DNA of 64,000 nucleotides from Nocardioides massiliensis. GTDB taxonomy: Bacteria; Actinomycetota; Actinomycetes; Propionibacteriales; Nocardioidaceae. Shown here piece after piece: positions 58,281-64,000 of this stretch. The position numbers and the translations under genes are program-made. Under the pieces are notes generated by a model. That model searched no databases. It saw nothing but the letters and a program-made list of their open reading frames with translations, and was not told the origin of the DNA. Location of the stretch: assembly GCF_030811215.1 (NCBI RefSeq), contig NZ_JAUSQM010000001.1, positions 3,878,001 through 3,942,000 of the forward strand. Direction: 5' to 3'. Each line of letters starts with the position of its first letter. Positions within the stretch are counted from its first letter, which is position 1.

Positions 58281-58685
58281 ATGCCCACGTTCGAGAACCC
58301 GGCCGTCGACGCCGAGGAAGCACAGCAGGCACTACGTGGTCTCGCGCACGCCACGCGGTCCATCCACGATCCGAACGACATCTATTCGACGCTCGGGTCC
58401 CTCTCGCGGGCCGCCGCGTCAATGAGCCAGTCGCTTCACCAGTTGGCGTCGTTCCACGACGGCCCTTCCCGAAAGACTGGTTGGGCGCCGGAGGATTCGG
58501 CCGGAGCACGCTCGGCGGCGTACCGGGTGTCATGGGAACTCCACCGTGCTGCCGAGATGCTCCGGCAGGTCGGCGAGACCATCGATCACGCCCATGAGGC
58601 CGAGGCGATCCTCGCATACCACCGCGAGTTCCCTGACCAGTCTCGGTCGACCGCCCCGATCGCGGATCACAGGATCGGCTTGTGA
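58281..58685 (+). CDS. hypothetical protein of a conjugative-element operon
   Basis: A 134-residue, all-helical soluble protein (MPTFENPAVDAEEAQQALRG, SRAAASMSQSLHQLASFHDG, LHRAAEMLRQVGETIDHAHE). Its stop overlaps the GTG of the VirB4-like ATPase by 4 bp. Similar small helical proteins sit before the ATPase in actinobacterial integrative conjugative elements. Function unknown. A hairpin covers its ribosome-binding site. Confidence 0.75.
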   Translation: MPTFENPAVDAEEAQQALRGLAHATRSIHDPNDIYSTLGSLSRAAASMSQSLHQLASFHDGPSRKTGWAPEDSAGARSAAYRVSWELHRAAEMLRQVGETIDHAHEAEAILAYHREFPDQSRSTAPIADHRIGL

Positions 58686-60172
58686 GCGGCTGGCAGGACG
58701 GCCGGCTCCACAGCGTGGTACTCGTCTCTCCCCGCCGTGAGCGCAGGCGCGACCGCCGGCTGCGGCGCGCGGCAGCGAAGTCCAGGATGACCGAGGACCG
58801 CGACACCCGGCGGGCGGAGGCCCGCACGAGGTCCGAGGCGATCACGGCGGAGCGGAAAGCAACGGTCGTATTGCCGAAGTCCGGCGACCGCGGTCCGGCT
58901 GCGCTTCGGACGCCTGGGCGGCTGCGCATCCCGCGTCACCAGGACACGTCGGCGACGCTGGCGGGCGCTTACCCGTTCCTGGCCGAGGGAGGCCTGGGCA
59001 GCGACGGAGTGTTCGTCGGCCAGGATCTCTACAGCGGCAGCTCGTTCGTCTACGACCCGTGGGTTCTCTACGCCCGTGGCCTGATCACCGCGCCCAATCT
59101 CGTACTCGCCGGGATCGTGGGATCCGGAAAGTCGGCGCTGGCGAAGAGCCTCTACACGCGATCGATCCCGTTCGGGCGACGCGTGTACGTCCCCGGTGAC
59201 CCGAAGGGCGAGCACACCACGGTCGCCGAAGCGGTCGGAGGGCGAGCGATCGCGCTCGGCCATGGGATGGCCAACCGCCTCAATCCGCTCGACGAGGGCC
59301 ACCGCCCCGAGTCGGTCGACGACGCCCAGTGGCAGGCCCAGGTCACGGCTCGACGTCGCGACCTGCTGGGAGCTCTGGCCGAGACCGTCCTCGATCGTCG
59401 GCTGAGTCCGCTGGAGCACACCGCGATCGACGTTGCGCTCACTGACGCGGTCAGTTCGGCTGATGTGCCGGTACTTCCGATGGTCGTCGACCGGTTGCTC
59501 GCACCGGATCGCTCGACTGACACGGATGGTCGACTCGCGGAGGATGGGCGTCTCGTCGGGCACGCCCTGCGAAGGCTCGTCGCAGGCGACCTGGCCGGTC
59601 TGTTCGACGGCCCCAGCACCGTGCGCTTCGACCCGACGCTGCCGATGGTCTCCCTCGACCTGTCCCGAGTCACCGAGAACGCCACCCTGATCTCGGTCCT
59701 GATGACCTGCGCCTCGGCATGGATGGAGTCTGCCCTCCTCGACCCGGCAGGCGGACAACGGTGGGTCGTGTATGACGAAGCGTGGCGCCTGATGTCCCAT
59801 CCCGCGCTGCTGCGCCGGATGGACGCCCACTGGCGCCTCGCCCGTCACTACGGGATCGCGAACATGCTGATCTTCCACAAGCTTTCCGACCTCGACAACG
59901 TCGGCGACCAGGGCAGCGCGATGCGCGCGCTCGCCTCGTCGCTGCTCGCGAACGCGGAGACGCGTATTGTCTACCGGCAGGAGTCGGATCAGCTCGGCTC
60001 GACCGCGACGGCGCTCGGGCTTACCGGCACGGAGCAGTCACTGTTGCCGACGCTTGGCACCGGTCAGGGGTTGTGGCGGATCAAGCACCGCTCGTTCGTC
60101 GTTCAGCATCAGCTGCATCCGGCCGAGCTCGAATTGTTCGACACAACGGGCCGGATGAACACGGCTCTTTAG
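58682..60172 (+). CDS. VirB4/TraG-like conjugation ATPase
   Basis: A 496-residue ATPase of the type that drives DNA or protein transfer in actinobacterial integrative conjugative elements. A basic N-terminus (RRERRRDRRLRRAAAKSR) is followed by Walker A LAGIVGSGKSALAKSLY (~residues 142-158) and Walker B QRWVVYDEAWRLM (~residue 360). The usual VirB4 C-terminal pattern NMLIFHKLSDLDNVGDQGSA follows, as does RIVYRQESDQLG. GTG start overlaps the preceding stop. No relaxase or other transfer gene follows, so it is an isolated part of an element. Confidence 0.85.
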   Translation: MSGWQDGRLHSVVLVSPRRERRRDRRLRRAAAKSRMTEDRDTRRAEARTRSEAITAERKATVVLPKSGDRGPAALRTPGRLRIPRHQDTSATLAGAYPFLAEGGLGSDGVFVGQDLYSGSSFVYDPWVLYARGLITAPNLVLAGIVGSGKSALAKSLYTRSIPFGRRVYVPGDPKGEHTTVAEAVGGRAIALGHGMANRLNPLDEGHRPESVDDAQWQAQVTARRRDLLGALAETVLDRRLSPLEHTAIDVALTDAVSSADVPVLPMVVDRLLAPDRSTDTDGRLAEDGRLVGHALRRLVAGDLAGLFDGPSTVRFDPTLPMVSLDLSRVTENATLISVLMTCASAWMESALLDPAGGQRWVVYDEAWRLMSHPALLRRMDAHWRLARHYGIANMLIFHKLSDLDNVGDQGSAMRALASSLLANAETRIVYRQESDQLGSTATALGLTGTEQSLLPTLGTGQGLWRIKHRSFVVQHQLHPAELELFDTTGRMNTAL

Positions 60173-60203
60173 AAGTTCGCGCGAATTTTGACGGTTCTGC
60201 GAC

Positions 60204-60253
60204 GAACCTGAGCATACGCAACGTCCTCGAGCCTGTTGCGGACGCTCAGGTTC
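60204..60253. repeat. 50-bp interrupted palindrome downstream of the VirB4-like gene
   Basis: GAACCTGAGC (60204-60213) and GCTCAGGTTC (60244-60253) are exact inverse arms. Inside them GCAAC and GTTGC form a second pair. It lies 32 bp after the stop. It could be a terminator or a recombination or attachment site of the element. Confidence 0.6.
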
Positions 60254-60379
60254 TGGGAGTTCGCGGTGAGAAGCGTGTCGCGCTCCGGATAGGGGGCCGT
60301 CACCGAGAACCTCTCCGGACGGGCTATCCGGGACGCTTGAGGAGCGACGAGGGGACTGGCTTGGGGCTTCACCGTTGTG

Positions 60380-60490
60380 GGTTCCGCCCCCGGGCAGGCG
60401 CGTCACTTCGCACTGTCGGACATCGGGAACTTGGCGAGCGATCAGCTTACGCGCCGTGTCGTCATCGATGTCGAGCTGATCTGGGTGCAT
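60380..60490 (-). pseudogene. N-terminal scrap of an aminoglycoside phosphotransferase-like gene
   Basis: ATG at 60490 opens MHPDQLDIDDDTARKLIARQ, VPDVRQCEVTRLPGGGT, the usual N-terminus of APH-family kinases just before the nucleotide-binding strands. The kinase core is missing. The rest of 60254-60608 shows no gene. Confidence 0.5.
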
Positions 60491-60608
60491 CACCACCTCG
60501 TCCTCATCCTCCGCGTGTGATCTGCCGGCTCACAGTTGGCACGTGAGGCTGCCGCCTGCCACGACTGCACTGCAGAACTGAGCCCTTCGCATGCGGGAAC
60601 GCACACAT

Positions 60609-61260
60609 CTATCTCTGCCGGGTGGTGAGTGCGACGCGTTGGCCGTCGGGGATGGTGCCTGGCTCGACGAGGGCGACCCAGGCTCCGCGGGCGAGTACCT
60701 GCTCGATGAGTTCGTCGATGACGTCGTCGATGACGTCGGGATGTTCGACGTCGTCGGCTGCGTCGAGGGAGTCGCCGTCGGGTGAGATCCGGGCGGGGAA
60801 GAAGAAGTCGTCCTCGACGGCGAGCATCTCGGGTCGTTCCCAACGGGACGCGAGCCACACCGATTCGAGGCCGACCACCGCCCTGTCCTGCCCTAGTCGG
60901 CGCTCGAGCAGGACCAGGGCCTCGTCCTGCCGGGAGGCTAGATACTGCTCGATGTGGGGAGCCACGAGGCCTTCGATCTCCAGCAGTGGTGTGGTGACGT
61001 GGTTGCCGGTGACTCGCCCGGCCAGTCGACCCAGGTTGGCCGACATCTGCAAGAAGCGGCTCAGGGTGGGCTCGGCCGCGATGACCACGACCGGGGCCGG
61101 GTGGACTCGGAGATGGGCGCCCAGGGCCTGGTCGACGCGCTTGAGGAATCCGTGGGCGGGCTCGGTGCGTTCTGTGTCGGTGCGCTGCTTGTCGGTGCGG
61201 GCGTGCATGGGGAACTTCGTGGTGTCCGCGCGACCCAGGGTGCCGAGCTGGTGGTCGAAG
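60609..61260 (-). pseudogene. baeRF-type protein, 3' part (split by IS1380 copy 3)
   Basis: The second part of a gene whose first part is at 62976-63411. It reads FDHQLGTLGRADTTKFPMHA, FLKRVDQALGAHLRVHPAPV, VVIAAEPTLSRFLQMSANLG and ends GTIPDGQRVALTTRQR at 60609. The pattern fits bacterial archaeo-eukaryotic release-factor (baeRF) domain proteins, which resemble ribosome-rescue/peptide-release factors. The CGAAG target copy at 61256-61260 marks the break. Without the IS the gene would encode 360 residues in one frame. Confidence 0.78.
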
Positions 61261-62975
61261 CCCGGATCCACCGATGAACTTGGGCGGTGAGCGTGGCGTA
61301 GAACGAGAATGCCCTTGCTGGGCGGGAGAATCGGAGTTCTTGAGGCAACGATTCACACCAAGAGCAAGGGCATCTCTGAGGTGAAACTCTCTCACACGCT
61401 TCGATCGACGTCGGCGGTCTTCGATGACCCGAATCTCGTGTCGGCCGCAGGCCTGGTGCCGGCGCTCGCGTTGGCCGAGTCCGCCGGCCTGCGTGACCTG
61501 GCAGATGAGCACCTGAGCGTGCCGACGGACAAAGGCGCGAACGCTGGGTTGAAGGTCACCTCGCTGGTCGGCGGGATGGTCGCCGGCGCGGACAGCATCG
61601 ATGACATGGCGCTGCTGCGTCATGGCGGAATGGGGCGGCTGTTCACCCGGGCGTATGCGCCCTCGACGTTGGGTTCGTTCCTTCGGGCGTTCACCTTCGG
61701 GCACGTCCGCCAGCTCGACGCGATCGCTTCGCGGTTCCTGATCGCACTGGGCGGCCTCACCGGTTTGCTCGGCGCATCGGCAGACCCCGCAGCCAGCGAC
61801 ACCGACACCGACCTCGAGGTGGATCGCGGGTACGCGTTGGTCGATGTCGACGACACGATCATCGAGGTCCATGGCTATGCCAAGCAGGGCGCAGGGTTCG
61901 GCTATTCCGGGGTCCGTGGGCTCAACGCGCTGCTTGCCACCCTCACCGTCCCCGGTGGGGCCCCGGTGGTCGTGGCCCAGCGTCTGCGCAAGGGTTCGAC
62001 CGGGTCACCACGCGGCGCGAAGCGTCTGGTCGGCGACGCGGTGCGAACCGCCCGACGGCTGCTCGGGAAGAACCGGCCGATCCTGGTGCGGATGGACTCG
62101 GCGTTCTACGGTCGCAGACCAGTCCACGCCGCGATCGCTGGTGGGGCCGCGGTGTCGGTGACGGTGCGGATGGACAAACGCATCAAGGCGGCGATCGAAG
62201 CGATCGCCGACGATGCGTGGACCACCATCGAATACACCGACGCCATCTTCGACGAGCCGAGTGGCCGCTGGATCTCGCGAGCCGAGGTCGCCGAGATCGA
62301 CTTCACCGCGTTCGCTGCGCAGAAGAAGTCCGACCACGTCCCGGGCCGGCTCGTAGTCCGTCGCATCCCGGACTTCAACGCCGAGAAGAACAAGGCAGCC
62401 GGCCAGGACACCTTGTTCGACACCTGGCGCTTCCACGCCTTCTTCACCACCACCGACGCCGACGTGCTGGACACCGTCGCCGCCGACAAGATGCACCGCC
62501 ATCACGCGGTCATCGAACAAGTCCATGCTGACCTCAAAGGCGCCGCGCTGGCACACCTGCCGTCGGGGGTGTTCACCGCGAACGCCGCCTGGCTGGTGCT
62601 CGCCGTCATCGCGTTCAACCTCACCCGAGCCGCCGCGAGCCTGACCGATCGGGAGTTGGCGAAGGCCACCACCGCCACGCTCCGTCGCAAGCTGATCATC
62701 GTGCCGGCAAGGGTCGCGACCTCAGCACGCCGGATCACCCTGCACCTGCCCCATGCCTGGCCCTGGGAGAGCGCCTGGACGGCACTGTTCGACCGAGTCA
62801 ACGACCCGCCGCCAAGCCTCGCAGCCTGACCACCCAGCAGCCCGCCGCTGCGCGAACCGAGGACCAAGTGGACGACACCGGACAACGAGGTCCGGCACAT
62901 CGACATGCCCGCGGCTCCTCATGACCAGACGAACCGGATCAGGCGCTCAGCGCCATGGCCATCGGTGGATCCGGG
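61261..62975. mobile_element. IS1380-family element, copy 3, complete
   Basis: A 1715-bp element with perfect inverted ends CCCGGATCCACCGATG (61261-61276) and its inverse (62960-62975). Direct repeats CGAAG flank it (61256-61260 and 62976-62980). It interrupts a baeRF-type gene in a way that restores the frame exactly if removed, so the insertion is recent. Confidence 0.9.
61381..62829 (+). CDS. IS1380-family transposase (copy 3)
   Basis: A 482-residue transposase starting at GTG 61381 (VKLSHTLRSTSAVFDDPNLV). Catalytic residues are in YALVDVDDTIIEVHGYAKQG (Asp), ILVRMDSAFYGRRPVH (Asp) and AVIEQVHADLKGAALAHLPS (Glu). It differs from copies 1 and 2 in many positions and has a longer middle, so it belongs to another IS1380 subtype. 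Intact. Confidence 0.93.
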   Translation: MKLSHTLRSTSAVFDDPNLVSAAGLVPALALAESAGLRDLADEHLSVPTDKGANAGLKVTSLVGGMVAGADSIDDMALLRHGGMGRLFTRAYAPSTLGSFLRAFTFGHVRQLDAIASRFLIALGGLTGLLGASADPAASDTDTDLEVDRGYALVDVDDTIIEVHGYAKQGAGFGYSGVRGLNALLATLTVPGGAPVVVAQRLRKGSTGSPRGAKRLVGDAVRTARRLLGKNRPILVRMDSAFYGRRPVHAAIAGGAAVSVTVRMDKRIKAAIEAIADDAWTTIEYTDAIFDEPSGRWISRAEVAEIDFTAFAAQKKSDHVPGRLVVRRIPDFNAEKNKAAGQDTLFDTWRFHAFFTTTDADVLDTVAADKMHRHHAVIEQVHADLKGAALAHLPSGVFTANAAWLVLAVIAFNLTRAAASLTDRELAKATTATLRRKLIIVPARVATSARRITLHLPHAWPWESAWTALFDRVNDPPPSLAA

Positions 62976-63411
62976 CGAAGAGCCGCGCCTCGTGAGCGGA
63001 CAGAGCCAGCACCACATGCCGAGGGGTGCGGTGCAGGGCGCGGACCAGGTCGCGGGTGGCGAAGGTTGGGTCCACCACCGCCCGCTCCCGGACGCCCACC
63101 GGCAGCAGCAGTACCTGGGCATGGTGCTCATTGACGTACAGCGCGAGGGCGTGGTCCAGGACCAGCCCCCCGGCCAGCGCGATGAGCTGGTCGAGTTCGG
63201 CCAGCACCCGGTCGGCACCGGACACTTCCTCGCGCCTCAGGCGCCGTGCCACGGAGTCGCGCAGGTCGTGAAGCCGGGCGGTCCCTTCTCCGTCGAGTCG
63301 ACCGGGTCGGGTCGGCATGAGCAGGGAGACGCTGGGGTAGCTGGTCATCGACTGCAGCACCAGCACCTTGTTGGCGCTTACCGCATGAGGCGGGGTGGTC
63401 AGTCTGGTCAT
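62976..63411 (-). pseudogene. baeRF-type protein, 5' part (split by IS1380 copy 3)
   Basis: First part of the interrupted gene. ATG 63411 starts MTRLTTPPHAVSANKVLVLQ and continues with PSVSLLMPTRPGRLDGEGTA, DLVRALHRTPRHVVLALSAH and EARLF. The next codon is completed by the sequence at 61255 once one CGAAG and the IS are removed, giving EARLFDHQLG. AGGGAG precedes the ATG. The truncated product would stop soon after entering the IS. Confidence 0.78.
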
Positions 63412-63482
63412 GGTGGGGCTCCCTTGTTCGTGAGGAGGCGGCTCGAAGGACTGGAGGGTGGGGAGGATGGGGGAGGGTGGGC

Positions 63483-64000
63483 TCACCGTTTCGAGGCGGC
63501 AGTGGAAGGTCGCCTCCAGACCGAGGTCGTCGCGGCAACCTCCTCCTCGGTGGCGGTCCGGAACGGCGGGTTCTCCGGAGCCGGAGCTTCGCGGCGTGCC
63601 TGGCCGCGGGTCGCGATCAGACTCGCGATGACCGAGACGCCGAGGATGAACGTGACCACCGCCAACGAGATCGTGGTGGGGATGTAGTACAGGTCGATCT
63701 TGAGGAGCATCTTGATCCCGACCCAGATGAGCACCAGGGCGAGGCCGAGCTTGAGGTAGGCGAAGCGATGGATCAGGTCGGCGAGCAGGAAGTACATCGC
63801 TCGCAGGCCGAGGATGGCGAAGGCGTTGGCGGTGAAGACGAGGAAGGCCTCGTCGGTGACGGCGAAGATCGCGGGGATCGAGTCGACGGCGAACACGATG
63901 TCGGTGACCTCGACCAGGACCAGGACCGCGAGCAGCGGTGTGGCGAGCAGGACTCCGTTCTTGCGGATCAGGAACTTCTGGCCGTGGTAGGCGTCCGTCA
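63483..64000 (-). CDS. TerC-family integral membrane protein (5' end outside window)
   Basis: The frame runs off the right edge, so only the last ~172 residues are seen. They carry the TerC signature VEVTDIVFAVDSIPAIFAVT, FTANAFAILGLRAMYFLLAD and GLALVLIWVGIKMLLKI. TerC proteins are multi-helix membrane proteins linked to tellurite resistance and, in recent work, to manganese export and metalation of exported proteins. An internal ATG at 63896 is not the start, because the conserved core extends upstream of it. Confidence 0.92.
   Translation of the reverse strand, partial: TDAYHGQKFLIRKNGVLLATPLLAVLVLVEVTDIVFAVDSIPAIFAVTDEAFLVFTANAFAILGLRAMYFLLADLIHRFAYLKLGLALVLIWVGIKMLLKIDLYYIPTTISLAVVTFILGVSVIASLIATRGQARREAPAPENPPFRTATEEEVAATTSVWRRPSTAASKR

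Overview
The window reads as a high-GC actinobacterial chromosome, most likely a Nocardioidaceae (Nocardioides-like) strain. The reasons are strong G/C third positions, frequent GTG and apparently leaderless starts, many ATGA/GTGA/TGATG gene overlaps, and lineage-typical families (DUF5709, DUF294, DUF4185-like, ArsR-rhodanese, thiO-S-G-D-C). The assignment is inferred from gene content only.

1-25.6 kb is mostly intact chromosome: TetR-type regulator end, GNAT, fatty-acid desaturase, UvrA-like ABC protein, His-rich methyltransferase. A sulfur/redox block follows. A thioredoxin-DUF302-CstR-like operon diverges from rhodanese, persulfide dioxygenase-rhodanese and TauE genes across three G/C-tract operators (6.59-6.69 kb). 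Next comes an ArsR-rhodanese fusion regulator coupled to a CPVC membrane protein, DsbA and CcdA. After that are a sigma factor pair, a dicarboxylate symporter, ABC-F, DUF294, exonuclease, DUF4185-like, DUF5709 and sodium:solute symporter genes.

25.6-30.5 kb is a graveyard of gene and mobile-element fragments plus two intact IS elements (IS481 and IS1182 families). They sit side by side at one CTAG site inside a fused bluB-cobT gene. 30.5-37.5 kb is a minus-strand operon headed by a TPP riboswitch: thiE, thiO, thiS, thiG, a second thiE/tenI-like gene, thiD, thiC, then bluB-cobT. It joins thiamine synthesis to the lower ligand of vitamin B12.

37.5-53.8 kb is an accessory region. It holds gene scraps, an MNT/HEPN toxin-antitoxin pair with a frameshifted HEPN gene, a 3' piece of an initiator tRNA, IS3, IS1380, IS21 and IS5 elements, and a two-gene Pycsar-type anti-phage module (2-3 TM effector plus nucleotidyl cyclase). 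A three-gene unknown operon, a DUF433/DUF5615 toxin-antitoxin pair, a frameshifted tyrosine recombinase, a ZIP-like transporter and a broken glucose dehydrogenase follow.

53.9-56.5 kb is a copper module (perfect CsoR-type box, CopB-type ATPase, CopZ-like chaperone). 56.5-60.2 kb has an IS1380 copy and two conjugation-type genes (VirB4-like ATPase). 60.6-63.4 kb is a baeRF-type gene cleanly split by a third IS1380 element; a TerC-family gene runs off the right edge. No rRNA gene, complete tRNA gene or CRISPR array was seen.
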